A stretch of 64,000 nucleotides of DNA from Sepiola atlantica (taxonomy: Eukaryota > Mollusca > Cephalopoda > Sepiida > Sepiolidae). Positions 42,961-55,137 of this stretch are shown here, one piece after another. The stretch is taken from the NCBI GenBank assembly GCA_963556195.1, contig OY744523.1, forward strand, positions 80,092,997 through 80,156,996, in the 5' to 3' direction. How positions within the stretch are numbered: the first letter of the stretch is position 1; each line of letters starts with the position of its first letter. Made by a program: the position numbers and the translations under genes. The notes under the pieces were generated by a model. That model did not search any database. It was given only the letters and a program-made list of their open reading frames with translations, and was not told the DNA's origin.

Positions 42961-44935
42961 GGGCAGAAAAATGGGTCAAATGCACACTTTACCGAACCTT
43001 TTGTAAAAAGTTACCCATTAAAGATAGAACTTTTATACTTAATTAATTTTTAGGTGAGGAATTAAAAAAAGGGGTGTGTGATTTCTTTCTAATGTTGGAA
43101 GATTTTGTGGAATGATCCAACTTTTAACATGTGAAAAAATAAAAAGGGATTGACATCAAAACCTTTAAATTTGCTATATAAAAGAAATCAGTTAATTTTT
43201 AAATAAAAGCTTTAAATTAAATTTAGAAATATGTTTTAATGCTAAATTTCGAATGTGTGAAGATAAAATATATAGTTATTGAATAATATAAAAATTTTGA
43301 ATATATCATAGATGACCCGTGACACAAGGGATTACGGGTCATCAAATATAAAACAGGAACCTCATTTAATGAAATATTTTTCATATAATAAGGCAGACAA
43401 TATTTTTTTAAACATTAAAAGTTAGCATGAAATTTTAACTATTTATTCAGAGAGGGAGAGGGGAAAAATAAACAAAATAAAGAGAAAATAAAAAGAATGG
43501 GGAATGCCAGTCAAATGAAGGGAATGGGCTTATGTGTTTATATGTGCATTGCGCGGGAGAGGTGGAGGGGAAGAAGCCATGTATAAACACGCGTTTTCTA
43601 CTTTTCTTCGTAAACTTAAAATTAATAAAAACTATATACCTGTCTCTTTTTATGCCGTTCAGTTAAATCAGATCAATATTAATCCTATTGATTATTATTG
43701 AGGAAACCTTGCTTTATACAATCGTATCAAAAGCATAATTTTTAAAATTAAATTTCTGTAAAATTTATTCACTGAAGTTTTCAATTTGGAAATTTTTTAA
43801 TGAAAATTAACTTTAAATTTTATACTTCGAATACCAAATTAGAGAATGACCCTTCTTTTATAAGATGGAATGGTTTTTCAAAGTGAATTCACTAACATTT
43901 TGAACGGCAGACATTAAAAAACAGGACTAAAAAATGATTGTTGGGAAAAAAAAGCAGAACTAAATACATTTGTTATTAAAATAGTCACGTAATTCAAATC
44001 AACCTGCAAAAAAAATTTAATCATCGTACAAGAAAAAAATGATATCATTAGAAAAAAGAAAGATTAAATTTTATTTATATACTAATTTCATAGATATAGC
44101 CGATATATCGTAAGTTAAATTCTACAAAAATTTCACTGTTTTTACGCATTTTCACAGCATCTAATCTATTGTTTCACTAAATCATCAGCATACAACATCT
44201 CTTCTGGACATCCCGTATGGAACTCTCTGGAGAATGCTTGGTGGGTAAAAGTGCAGAATAGTTAACACTTGAGAGCTCATAAACCAAAACAAAACTTTTA
44301 ACGTGTGGAAACAATTTATAAGATTTGTTTACCGTTTAAAAATTCTTACAAATCGTTTTCCACATGTTAAAACGAAGCGGGTTCAATAGAGAATCCATTC
44401 TAATGCATTTTGTATAAATTGTGTTTTTTAAAAAAATTTTATGATTTCTCGAGTGTTAACTATTTCGTACTTTTAGCAACTGGTATCTCTAATAATCAGT
44501 AAGAAACAAAGGACCTACAATGCAGGAAAAGAAGAAAAAAAACTTATTTTCACACATAAATAAAAATAAATACTTTTGATTATCTGAGTTTTTTTTTTCT
44601 TTTTCCTCTCACGGGAGAATTAGTTGAAAAGGCCTCTCTCCCAAAAAGGCTGCTTCAATGATATTTTGTTTTTCTTTCCTTTCAAAGGAATGATAATCGA
44701 AGATATAGGTGGCATAGCTCGCGTTTCTCGGGAATATTCTAAAAATGAAATTGTTGCGACCGACAGTCATAACAAACTTGTATTGGAAAAAAGGGTCAGG
44801 TTCCTTGGTACTGTTTTAGTAATGCTTCTCATGGGTTTTAAGAATAGAACAATTATGTTGCCTTTCAAGCAACGAAGTCCAAACCTTCGTCCTTTCTCTA
44901 AATCATGCTGGCTGGAACTCATCCTAGATAAATCT
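42961..44935. other. AT-rich intronic stretch without recognised gene
   Basis: No element recognised. Contains the perfect hairpin at 43311-43343, a palindromic-looking 44270-44360 (TTTTAACGTGTGGAAA and its near-inverse TTTTCCACATGTTAAAA), and an open frame at 44624-45055 without family resemblance. Confidence 0.4.
43311..43343. repeat. Short perfect hairpin
   Basis: GATGACCCGT and ACGGGTCATC pair perfectly over 10 bp around a 13-nt loop. It is GC-rich within very AT-rich DNA. Not a histone-type stem-loop. Confidence 0.6.
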
Positions 44936-44939
44936 TTGC

Positions 44940-45924
44940 TAAATCTCCCGCTTCCCCAAAATACCTTGAAACACCCTGAAAAATTTAGCAAAAAAACAAG
45001 AAATAAAGATTATTTTAGAGTGGGGAGATTAGTTACGCATATAAATTTAATGTAAAATAATAATCTATTCTTCCACCAAGATTGTTAGGGTGTTTACACG
45101 TAATCACCGAAATAAAGTTGAATCTTATAAAAAAATTTAATTGGCAGCTAGAATTAGAAAGTCTTAAACAGTATTTCTCGAGGGAGCCACTATTTTGTAA
45201 ATGAACCACAAACTGCATTAATTTTTTTGATATTTTATTTGAAGAAAAATACTCGAATGGCAAGGTAAAAAAGTATTTTTCTTTCTTTTTTTTCTTTCAA
45301 AATGAAATAGCCTGTAATTTGTAAAAATCGCCAGGTTTGTTTACATGGCTGCTGCTATGGTTGTCGGTATTGCTGAAACGGAAACATTTTTTATTTGGAT
45401 AGGGTAATTAAAAATTGCTAATATGAAGAGATAAAACAGCATACAATTATAATTTTGATGCATTGGCATTGGCAGGTACTAAATATAATATTCGGTATTC
45501 GTCATGTTGAAGGATTCTATTTGACATAGCAAAAAAAAAAGAAATGGTTCACGTTATTTTGTACCTCCACCAGGATTAAGGGCTTCATCTCTCCTAATTG
45601 TTTTCAAATTTCATGTCAAAATTCCTCATAGAGGAATGGTAACAAACTTTTAAAAAGCACCCTTGTTCTTCACAAAAGTTGCAAAAATTACCTGTTAGTG
45701 TTAATATTGTTGTCACTTTACTTGCTTAAAACTTTTCAAATATATCATATAAATTATTATTCATTAATCCATGTGAAAGTATATTCATTTCCAAAACAAA
45801 ATGGTGGTCTTTTGAGAACTTAAAGTGCTTTGGTTTTTAAAATGGCGATTTTAGTAGAACCCCTTTAAACCTGTGCTTATCCAAAGCGTTTTTATGGTCA
45901 GGGGGTATTGCTAATGTAACGAAA
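44940..45924. mobile_element. E1 TIR element, copy C (right part)
   Basis: Parallels 39830-40956: it has an R2-type end (TTACGCATATAAATTTAATG, then GTTTACACGTAATCACCG), the sub-block ACAATTATAATTTTGATGCA, and TTAAAGTGCTTTGGTTTTTA near 45822. It ends GGGGGTATTGCTA at 45924, the E1 terminus. The left end is missing or replaced. Confidence 0.6.
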
Positions 45925-47225
45925 CAAACGTACTAGGACACAAAAATTATATATAGAAATTGTAAGTAGCCTTATGTAATCTGATGATCGCAACCAGGCC
46001 AAATCACATGCTGTTAGCTAAGCACGTTTTAAGATACATAAGACACAATTGACCAGCAACTAGTATTTAAACCCACTAAAATGCTCTAAATATCGGTTTT
46101 ATGTGATACTGATTGGGCAAATTCACACGCTAGAAGCATATAGTGGGATATGGATTTAAAATCTTAGACGAGGAACCATTAATTGTTTTAAAGATTTTAG
46201 GAGTTAGGGTTAGAATTTTAAAGATTTTTGGGCACTCCAAATTTTTTATGAGAATTGCAATTCTGAAGCATCATAGTTTATTTGTGAACTGTTTCACAAA
46301 AATGATTAAAAAAAGAATATATCGTTTTAAATCATATTTCTTGGTTAGTAAAAATATTCTTTATCTTGTGGAGAGGTAGAAATATGAACGAGCATAAAAA
46401 GTTACTAGCTACTCTCTTTCTCTGTTCATTTAGCTTACTTCCTCGTTTTCATTTTTTCCTTTGTGTATGAAGTGGAAATGTGGAATATTCTTAGGGAATC
46501 CAAACGAATCCTCTAAACATGTGAGGGGGGCAAAAAGTATTTTGTACATTGCTTAAAAAGTATGCAAGCATCATTGGTAATAAGACGATAAAGAAACCTG
46601 ATTAAACAAGATATTATCATTTTATTGCTAGTTTTTCTTAAACTATAAAAGAAACCATAAACAAGACATTCAATGTAGATTGTACATATAATGAATACAG
46701 AAGTCCCAAATACAATTAAATGCACGTTATTGATACAATAGGTAAGAAAGTTGTGCTAAGCATGCAAGCAACCCTTACTGAAACCTCAGTCTTTGTCTGC
46801 AAAGTCTAAGCATAGCAAGTCTGTTTAGTCTCGATAGCAATAGATTAGGGTCTCAATTCCTAACTACGTGCTCTTATGACAGTTACAAGATTTTACGACT
46901 CCCCTTATACAACATGAGCCATTGACCCTTTTTAATAAGTGGCATAACTCTGGCTCGAAAACCAATTTCTTCTGAGAGAAGATAACTTTGTTGTCCCTCC
47001 AATATCCCTCACCCTAAATGAGTTCTCAAAACAAATCTTTAGGTTAATTAAATATCAGCAAAAAGTATATAAAAGAGACAAGGAGAAATAACCTGTGCAT
47101 TGAAACACAATGGGAAAGAAAAGGAAACTTTTGTGTCCGAAAGTGAATAATGGTTCTGGGGAAAAAAAACATTTTTTATCATTAAGACAACAAATATAAA
47201 TGTTCAACTAGTTTCATAAAATGTT
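45925..47225. other. Intronic stretch without recognised gene
   Basis: AT-rich, no conserved coding segments. The open frame at 46143-46379 is unassigned. Confidence 0.4.
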
Positions 47226-47229
47226 TTGA

Positions 47230-47860
47230 CCATTTCTAGTTACAGTCTGCCTTTTCACGTTGGGTGGTAGTGGAGGTGAGCGTAATTGGATTTAGCCAGG
47301 TCGCATCCAGAAAGGCTGGCTTTAATCTGTCCTCAAAAATGTTTTGGGGTTAGGGCTTTTTCATGTTTCATGTTTTTTGAGAATCTTGAAAGGTAGGCTG
47401 GCAGCAAGTTATGCGCTTTTGCAAGATCGCACACAGAAGCATGTGTGCATGTCTGGATAAGATTAAGCACATAATTGAGTCTGTGCCGGAGGGTTTTGAG
47501 TTTTGTTATCCTAGTGGTAAAAGAGGTAACATTTTGTGGGGGACTAAGGAAGAACTGTCTGAGTGTGGTGCCATACGCTATCTATGCCACTAAACATTTT
47601 AGATTGTCCTTCACTCCAGTGCAGAGTCCAAGTAGAACCAACGGTAGGTTTCTCCAGCCAATTTGTACTGGTTCATCATGTCTCTTAAGGCTAACTTGAG
47701 TGTGTAATGGAATTGTTCTACCAAATCATTCAATTCCGGTTGATACGCCGTAGTCTTCTCTCACTTACTTCTTAACAGTTTTATTAGTTGGCATAAGAGT
47801 TCTGACTCGAACTACCACCCACTGTTCGTGGTGATGACAGGTAGTAACATCCAGAAACAA
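47230..47860 (-). pseudogene. CsRn1-like gypsy integrase fragment
   Basis: On the minus strand, across frame shifts: an ITTNSGW-type block with FESELLCQLIKLL (second catalytic Asp position decayed to Asn), then YQPELNDLVEQFHYTLKLAL (equivalent of YHPQANGLVERFH, with the catalytic Glu), GVKDNLKCLVA and IAYGTTLRQFF, and the C-terminal DRLKPAFLDATWLNP. These are the standard end blocks of Kabuki/CsRn1 integrase. Neither LTR nor RT is adjacent. Confidence 0.75.
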
Positions 47861-48099
47861 AATATTTTGCTGTAATGTTAACCAATGTAAAAGCTGTTAA
47901 TGCAGGCTGAGATAGCACTATGGTGCAATTTCTAACATTAGATAAAATATCTGTGAGTGGTTTTACAGCCTGCGCACAATTGGGTAGAAATCTATGGTAA
48001 AAATTTATTATGCCTAAAAACTGTTTTGGTCAAAATATCGGTTATGGTCTTAGAAGTTAGAATTTTGAGATATTTAGGACAAGGTCAGGGAAAAGGTGA

Positions 48100-48310
48100 A
48101 AGTCACACTTTTGGCATTAACTTAATTCTGCTCATCATAGAAACTCTCTACTTGGGTCATATTGAAGCCAATTAAGTCCCACCTCTTATATGACCTTGAA
48201 AAGTTTGACAGTCAAAAATTTGATGTATTGATCTGATACTTTTTGATAACAGTATACAAAATTTCAGCTCGATCAGATAAATAGTTGTAATTAATACATT
48301 CACCTATTCT
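48100..48310. repeat. Short dispersed-repeat-like block
   Basis: TATGACCTTGAAAAGTTTGA and ATTTCAGCTCGATCAGATAA recall dispersed non-coding repeats with TGACCTTGA units often seen in mollusc DNA. No ORF. Confidence 0.3.
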
Positions 48311-48719
48311 CCTTCTTCCACCATTTCTCATACAATTCGTCCTTTATGATTCCATTCACCTATTCTCCTTCTAGATGCTACTAAAAACTATAGATGATAA
48401 AGTAACAAAAACAAAAACATTTTGATTTCAGGTCAATGAAAATTGTCTTGAAGGCCTGTTCTGCTTTGATACTTATATAAGGCCAGTTAAAAATAGAACA
48501 ATAAAAAGAAAGCACTTGGTTACTTTCTCTGTTTAACTTAGATCTGTGCGATATTTTAGCATACAAACAAAAAACCTGGCCAATAATAAGCATTTACTGC
48601 ATACATATTCATTTTTGCCGATATAGACTCTTAACGGCTAAGTAGTTTGACAAGCTTTATTTAATTCTAAAATTACTGCTTTTAGTGAGTCATCTCTTTT
48701 TATATAAATAACTAAGAAC

Positions 48720-49268
48720 ATCTTCCATTTGTAGTTTTTCCTTTATAACTGCTTGGAGACAGTTTAGAGAGCTGCTACCAATCCTGACAAATAAACACCT
48801 GCCAGCAACTACGATATACTCCTCATGTGTCAGAAGTGTACTGGTGTATGGCTTCGAAACCTGGGCTGTCTCTGCCGGCACACTAAAGAAACTGCACCGT
48901 AATGACACGGCAATGGTCAGATGGATCTGTATGGTGAGGCCTGAAAAGAGCATGCCTTTTGCGTCTCTGCTCGCGCAGGTCAACTTGGAAAGCCTCGCAG
49001 ACATCATGCAGAGGAGTAGACTGCGTTAGTTGGGGCACGATGAGCGCATCAATGGCTGGATTGTTAAAGCCCGACAGTTGAACGTGCCAGTAGAGAAGAC
49101 CACCTCTGTCTTGGGAGGACGTGATCAAACGTGATAAGGAGAGCCTTGGGTATGGATTCCGTTGAGCCTCACCAAAGACAAGAATGAAGGGGAAGACTTA
49201 GATCAAGACTGGACAATCAGGCCCCATCTGAGGATTAATTGTGGCCTGAGTCAACAAATAAACCGGTT
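48720..49268 (+). pseudogene. RTE-like LINE, 3' end of ORF2 with GAT-rich tail
   Basis: The + strand reads, with decay, FRELLPILTNKHLPATTIYS, VRSVLVYGFETWAVSAGTLK, RNDTAMVRWICMVRP and SLADIMQRSRLR followed by LGHDERINGW. These are the post-RT blocks (LYGSETWA, MIRWMC, RLRWFGHV) of RTE-type LINE proteins. The 3' end, GAGGATTAATTGTGGCCTGA then AACCGGTTGATGATGAATTG, is also found truncated at 17907-17976. Confidence 0.8.
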
Positions 49269-50059
49269 GATGATGAATTGATAATAATGCTTGCAATTTT
49301 TAACAAGATTAATCGTAATTTCTTGAATTTACGATATAGTGACAATTTTAGCATTATATTTACAATACTTGCTTATAGAATAAATTTTGTAGGATTGATT
49401 AAATGAATATCAAAATTAGGCATTTAACTCCATCAAATTGGCATACTAAGTTGCCTGGGACATTGTAAGTTTCATTACAATAATATTCTATGCATTTTTA
49501 ACATTAGAGAATGTGTACAAAAAGTATTTACAAACATTTATGTTTTTATTTACTGATGACTTCTGAGCTTGTGGACTACTGAGTAGTTTAAAAATATGCC
49601 AGTATTTATTTAAAAATATTTTATTTCTATACAATACTGAATATACTTAAAATCAGAAATTTGAAGTGAAGTATAAAGTTAATCTATACTTTAGATGAGT
49701 TATTTATTTATGGTATTTTAAACCTAGGATCTTTGTATTTCAACCAAAAGGCATATTGTTGAAGAATCAAATATTTTAAATTATACAAATACAAATTTTA
49801 CTCAATTCAATCAATTTTCTGAGAGATTTTTATCTTATTTTGTAAAGTCCTATTGTGCAGGAAAAGCCCTCCCAGACTATACTCTACATGAAAAATAAGG
49901 CATTTATTAATTAAGTTATACAAGTTGTCTCTTTTTAATGACACTCCAAAACTTATTCTTTGTTAGCATCAACAGAAATAGGTTTGAAATAATCTTTAAT
50001 AATTAGCCAAGTAGCGAGTTTCCATGATAAACAACCAAAGTTATTACCAAAAATGTTAC

Positions 50060-50235
50060 TTTCACCTTTTCATGACCTTGACCTAGATATCCCCAAATCA
50101 GTTTTAAGTTGGACCATAACTGCTATTTTAACCAAGTTTGGTGACAATTGGTCGAGCAAAGTGGATGCTAGGCTGTACACAAACTCAACCGTAAACATAA
50201 CTTCTGCTTTGGTTGCAGTAAAGATTAAAATTATT
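50060..50235 (+). repeat. TGACCTTGACC repeat block
   Basis: CATGACCTTGACCTAGATAT followed by AAGTTTGGTGACAATTGGTC resembles a non-coding repeat type spread through mollusc genomes. Directly abuts the Merlin-type element. No coding role seen. Confidence 0.35.
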
Positions 50236-50720
50236 GGTGCCTGTGAACTGTAGATCCGGAAAAAAAAACTGTATCTTTAAGTTGAGGAGAATCAAATAAG
50301 GGGGAGAGAACTCTAGTTTCAAGTTTCAACCACAATTTATCTGAAAATAGATTTTAATAATGAATGTGGAATGAGGCAAAGAAAAGAAACAAGGTTGAAT
50401 GTGGCACCCACACGCAAATGGTGGAATCGTACCTAGCTGAATTTATGTGGACACAAAAATTCCGAAAGGACACTGCACTGGGAACTGTTTTCCAACAAAT
50501 TGCCGAATTTTACCCAGTGTAAAACTAACCTTAAACCCTAACCCAACCCTAACCCTATTTTTCAAAATCATTTTATTTTTCATTTTATTTTTCATTTTTT
50601 AATAATTACAATAGTAAAATCCATTTTCAGATAAATTGTGGTTGAAACTTGAAACTAGAGTTCTCTCCCCCTTATTTGACTTTCCTCAACTTAAAGATAA
50701 AACTTTTTTTCACAAGCACC
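50236..50720. mobile_element. Complete non-autonomous Merlin element with transposase remnant
   Basis: It begins GGTGCCTGTGAA and ends TTCACAAGCACC. The inverted ends extend about 125 bp with one interruption (CTGTAGATCCGG only on the left) and share TTTAAGTTGAGGA and GGGGGAGAGAACTCTAGTTT. AAATTATT is duplicated exactly outside (50228-50235 and 50721-50728); Merlin elements make 8- to 9-bp duplications. Inside (50381-50520) the + strand reads EAKKRNKVECGTHTQM, AEFMWTQKFRKDTALG and FQQIAEFY, matching the C-terminus of the transposase at 27602-27955. It is an internal-deletion derivative. Confidence 0.9.
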
Positions 50721-51479
50721 AAATTATTTTATAATTAAACTGTATTAAGCGATGATCAAGCAACTTTTGAGGGCATGAACAATTAACAGCCGTTGTAGAA
50801 TTCAGTTTGTTACTTAAAAGCTCTGTTTTGTAAATTCATTTTCCAGGTTAAATTCTTTATTTCTCCAAGTTACAGAATGAATGGGCTTAGCCTTTTCCAA
50901 ACCGGAGCTTTCATTTTTTACGTCTACATTATTTCAACTATTGTTAAAGGTTTGAATCAAAAGCAACCTGTCTTCCTGAGATAGTTGTGACACAGCTGTC
51001 TCAACACACATTTTTGTCAAGTACATTCAAACCAACATTTTTTAATATGCTAAAGCCTGTTACAGATTCATTTGATAGTGGAAAAGTCCATACAGCTTTC
51101 AGAGGTTTATTTTAATTTTATTTTTTACCAGAAATCACTAGCTTCATCAATACACCATATATTTTTGATCCGGCTTAATGATATTGTTTGGATCGATGAC
51201 AATTTTATAGTTTAATTAAAAATAACTATCAAGGTTTAAAGATCAACATTTTAATTTGTTGACCCTTTTTTAAGTGACAATGAAAGAAATAGATACAAAA
51301 GAAAGCATATACATCCAGTCTCAACAGACTGATAATGATAGTTATTTATAAGAGAGGAAGAGGAAGAAGTCACAGACATGAGGTTGAAGAGACAAATAGT
51401 GGGGGAAAACAACACTTTTATCACATTTATGATTTATAGAGGTCATGGTTAACACTACAGAAATTTGGTTTTGAATATA

Positions 51480-51515
<36 letters not shown>

Positions 51516-51590
51516 CTATCATTATCCGATTTATTTTTAACAGGCTTTTGATTAGTCCTCTATAAGAGGGTGGGGCCCTGTCTGTCAGTT
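50721..51590. other. AT-rich spacer with (TA)n
   Basis: No gene recognised. A TA microsatellite of about 36 bp lies at 51478-51513. Confidence 0.5.
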
Positions 51591-52090
51591 TTGATCAAAG
51601 TCCTCCACTCCAGGCTCGGCAGGCGCGAGGATCAAAGTTCGCAATCCCACAGCTGGTGTACACCTCTTCTCTAATCGTGAGGGCCACATGCTTATATGCA
51701 TAAGGACAGGAGTTCTCTAAAGTCCTTCCAAGCAGATTTGCATCAGGTAATGGCAGCAGTCTCACAACCACGATCGGCTGAAAGGGAGTCACCCAGGTAG
51801 CAGTACAGTTTCCAGTTCGCTATCTCTAACCGCAACGTCTTTCACTGGCCTACTGTCGATTGGTCTAGCTGTACCCACACAGCAAAAACACCTCTATTGC
51901 TGATCTGGTCGGAGTAGGCCACTGATTCCACTGCATCTTTTGTGGACCCATTAGGAACAGACGGGGCAGAAGATGGAGTTTCTCCCTGTACCACTCAGGC
52001 AGACTGCGCAAGGGAACTTTCCTGATCTTCTCATGGGACCAGCAATTATTACCTTTGTCTTAGCCATATTGACTCGGAAGCCCCCTCCCC
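51590..52090 (-). pseudogene. RTE-like LINE fragment with Cys/His insert
   Basis: Minus strand: VNMAKTKVIIAGPMRRSGKF (RT strand with the TKV block), PCAVCLSGTGRNSIFCPVCS, VHKRCSGISGLLRPD, then a VGTARPIDSRPVKDV-like block. The CxxC...C..C...H..C insert between RT subdomains is the same as in the fragment at 59790-60430. Many stops; inactive. Confidence 0.65.
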
Positions 52091-52345
52091 ATCATAGAAA
52101 AGGATTTTTTTGAAAACCTGAGAATTCCTTTTTCTTTTCTAAAAATTCCAACAATGATGCTTCGGTATAGCATCTCAGTTAGATAGTATGTGCCTATTTG
52201 ATTAACACAGCCTTAGTTAAGTCAAAACTATGATTGAATTCAAGCATATGTAAAAAGAGTGTGGTTGTGACATTATCTAGCATAATTGCTCTCTTCTGCT
52301 CATAAATCTTATTGTCATGGAAATGTTGTTTCACCAATTTAGTAC

Positions 52346-52580
52346 TGTAAAATTGTATTTATCTCTCGGAAATACAAACTGAGATACAAACAACAAATGC
52401 AAGAACACAGGAGACGGAACACGTTAACACACTGGTCGCTTGACTTGTAATAAGGACTCTGCATCCTAAAGCGTTTTATTTATACACAGATTTTCTACAA
52501 GGCAGATCACTCTGACCGTCAAATGAAATCGTTTGGTAGCCGATGCAAGGGAGATAATTGTGATCGCTTATAACACTACA
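52346..52580 (-). repeat. 3' LTR of a gypsy element
   Basis: On the minus strand the LTR begins TGTAGTGTTATAAGCGATCA and ends ACAATTTTACA. It contains TGTATAAATAAAACGC (TATA-like and AATAAA). Directly upstream (52581-52594) the polypurine tract reads AAGGAGGAGAGAGG. About 235 bp. The partner LTR is absent, so ends rest on the motifs. Confidence 0.65.
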
Positions 52581-53705
52581 CCTCTCTCCTCCTTCGTTGA
52601 AAAGTCATAGACAATTCATACGTGTATGCATATGCAGTATACATATGGTAAGTGTAGGGAGGGGGGTACAGTTCATCATTGTCCATCATTTTGATATGTA
52701 TAACATGCGTGGAAGTCTATGGGAATGGACTCTGATTTCAACGGGACTCTTCAAAGTACATTTCGCCGAATTAAATAAATTAATTCGACCTGTTGTCTCA
52801 GTTTAGGAGGAATCAAAAGTTGTTTTCTTTTAAATTTTATTTTTGCAAAGCAGAACTGAAACCTTATTCACATATTCATCTATCTGACAAAGTCTTCAAA
52901 TCTAGTGGGAGGGAGCCGCTTCCGCATTGGATTGCGTCTTACTGTAGGCGAAGTGTGTCTTATCACTGGTGGATTATTTGTCAGTTGTGAGTTGTCAGTG
53001 CTTCGACCGGTTTCTTCGGTTTTAGACATGGGCAGCACTCGCGTCACAGCCTGATTCTTCCAGTTGTGGATGTGGGCAGAATTCATCTTCAGAGTCTGAT
53101 TCTGATCTACACCCTCTTCTCCAGAAGAGCTGTCCAGATCTATTCGCTTAAAGAGAGAGGAGTTTCGGGTGATTTGGTAATCTCCCTTCTGTGCTGTCAC
53201 CATGCTACCCTTTATACTGATGATCGTCAGTTGTTTGGGGCTGAACAGATAGGGATAGCTTGCTGAGACGTTTCTGCCTTATGAGTACTTCGTCATCTAT
53301 GCAGAGGGGTGAGACCTTTGTTCTTCTTTTTGTGTCGGCATAGGTCTTCATTTTTCTCTTCCCTCACACATCATTCTCTTCTATGTGGGTGTGGATCGAC
53401 TCTGGCATGGCGTCTTTCGGAACAACAGGTATGTTGATTTTTATCTTCCTTCAAGTGATGGCTTCAAATGGAGATGTTTTGGTTGTACTGTGGGGTGGCC
53501 CTGTACTGTCTTAGGAAGGGGGACAGCTGGGTTTTCCAGTTTAGGCCTTCCACGGTGGTGGTGCGAATATACCTGTTTAGACTTCTCATGAACCGTTCAA
53601 CCTCTCCATTTGCCTCGGGCCACAAAGGTGGAACTCTTTTGTGGCAGAACCCTGCTTGGGTAGTGTTACCTAACTGTCCAGAAAAATAAATAAGTTTTGA
53701 CTGTA
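52581..53705 (-). pseudogene. Gypsy integrase C-terminal part belonging to the LTR at 52346
   Basis: At 53464-53718 the minus strand has FCHKRVPPLWPEANGEVERF, the segment with the final catalytic Glu, and LSPFLRQYRATPQ. A broken stretch follows with YADTKRRTKVSPL and DDEVLIRQKR. At 52880-53203 is the C-terminal domain, MVTAQKGDYQITRNSSLFKR, ending RKRLPPTRFEDFV. The order and spacing match gypsy integrases of the type found in fish and invertebrates. The 5' half of the element is gone; unrelated piggyBac-like sequence abuts at about 53710. Confidence 0.8.
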
Positions 53706-53714
53706 ATTCAACTT

Positions 53715-53970
53715 CCAACCGACTTTCGATACAACCCCTTTCTCACTGCAATCCAAATCGCTTCTGTCACTTCCCAGCTGCCCTCTTCATTCATATCAGC
53801 TGATCTCTCCACACGCAAATCAGACATTTGCACTTATGAAGAGACGGTCTTCTTTACCCTGCAGACACGACATGCGAAGCACCTTATTCTTTTTCCTGTC
53901 AGTGAGTGTTTCGCTTTATTGTCACCCCCCCTCCATGTGTATGATCACACAAGTGACAAATGGTGGCTGA
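53715..53970 (-). pseudogene. piggyBac-like transposase C-terminus fragment
   Basis: On the minus strand KHSLTGKRIRCFACRVCRVK is followed, after a one-base frame change, by FHKCKCLICVWRDQL. A basic KRxxRC motif then a Cys-rich CxxC..HKCxCLxC cluster at the end of the protein is the pattern of the piggyBac C-terminal zinc-binding domain. Only this end is visible and no TTAA-flanked terminus was identified. Confidence 0.4.
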
Positions 53971-54067
53971 TCACTTAATCCTAGTACTTCTCAGTAGTGG
54001 GACAGTTATTTCTTCCTCTCTTACATCAGATGTACCAGGACCTGAATTGGCAGTGGAATAAGGCATC

Positions 54068-54690
54068 TCAACCAAGGACGTCCATCCTCGCCCTCAGTTT
54101 CAGACACAGAACCACTACAACTTGTATCGGAAACTGGCTCACTCCATTCAGTACTCTGATGATGTCATCATTGTCGTCCACTACCGGTGCTAAACTGAGA
54201 CGTGGGCGCACGTCTCCTACATGTAGAGGCATGCCATTGACGACCACTGACTGTGGACTTATCACTCCAATGACATGACCTGGTCTGAATTTCGACGTGC
54301 AACGTCCTTGTGGATTTTTCACCCAAACTGTGTCCCCCTCTTTCTAAAGTGTAGAGATCCTATGGTGATTCGGATGGGGCACAACATTGACCCCCCCCCC
54401 CCTCTCACTCTGATCTGATATGAGTACAACAAATTGGCATGTGCTGATGAGGCGGACACATCATCCCTGGAGGTAACATTGTACCAATACACAGCCTCCA
54501 TAACAGGATAGCTCTTTCGTGCAGCAATCCGCTTCACTGTCCTATGACACCTTTCTATAATACCATTTCCTGATGTTACAGAGAAACCAAACATTTTTAA
54601 TTTCTCATTCAAAAATGAGTAAAGTGGCCAAGTTTCAAGATCAACCAAGCAGTCTATTGCTAATGTTGAGATGAGCAACAACCAGTCTTG
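54068..54690 (-). pseudogene. Integrase fragment of another gypsy-like element
   Basis: 54319-54681 (minus) has SFLNEKLKMFGFSVTSGNGI and GIIERCHRTVKRIAARKSYP, containing the last catalytic Glu, then EAVYWYNVTSRDDVSASSA. 54068-54322 continues with VWVKNPQGRCTSKFRPGHVI and SPQSVVVNGMPLHVGDVRP, the C-terminal DNA-binding part. This is a different integrase lineage from its neighbour at 52581-53705, with the same orientation. Confidence 0.7.
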
Positions 54691-55137
54691 ATTCCACTAA
54701 TGAACACCATAGATACATGGATCAATAATAAGTTCTGCTTCCTGCATCACTATTCCAGACCTGAAAATAGTGATTCAAATAGCGACCACTGAAGTACACC
54801 TGCATTAATGTGATGCTGTTTGGATGTACGGCCATCAAGATAAAAATTCAATGTCAAAAAATTTCGAAATTAACACCATTTTGTAGAGAAATATCCAGTC
54901 TTTAATAATCTGTTGGTCTCATATTACTACACCCATAACTTTAAACGCGCCACGTATAAAACTGGAGGTACGTCTACACAAATAAAAAATCTTCAATCAT
55001 CTATGAGCTCCGCACATTGAAAAATCGAAAACATCAACAAAACGACTGCTGCCATTATTTTTTTTTGTAATCTGAAAACTAAAACTTCAACACAACATGT
55101 ATCGAATATTTAAAAAAATATAATTTTCCTACCCCAA
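54691..55137. other. Spacer without recognised gene
   Basis: No gene recognised. The 54740-54850 stretch (GTACACCTGCATTAATGTGA) faintly resembles LINE RT sequence around 37150 but is too decayed to call. Confidence 0.35.

Noticed and set aside
44624..45055. 143-codon ORF as a host gene
   Set aside because: It runs into the E1/R2 repeat, has no family resemblance and no splice context.
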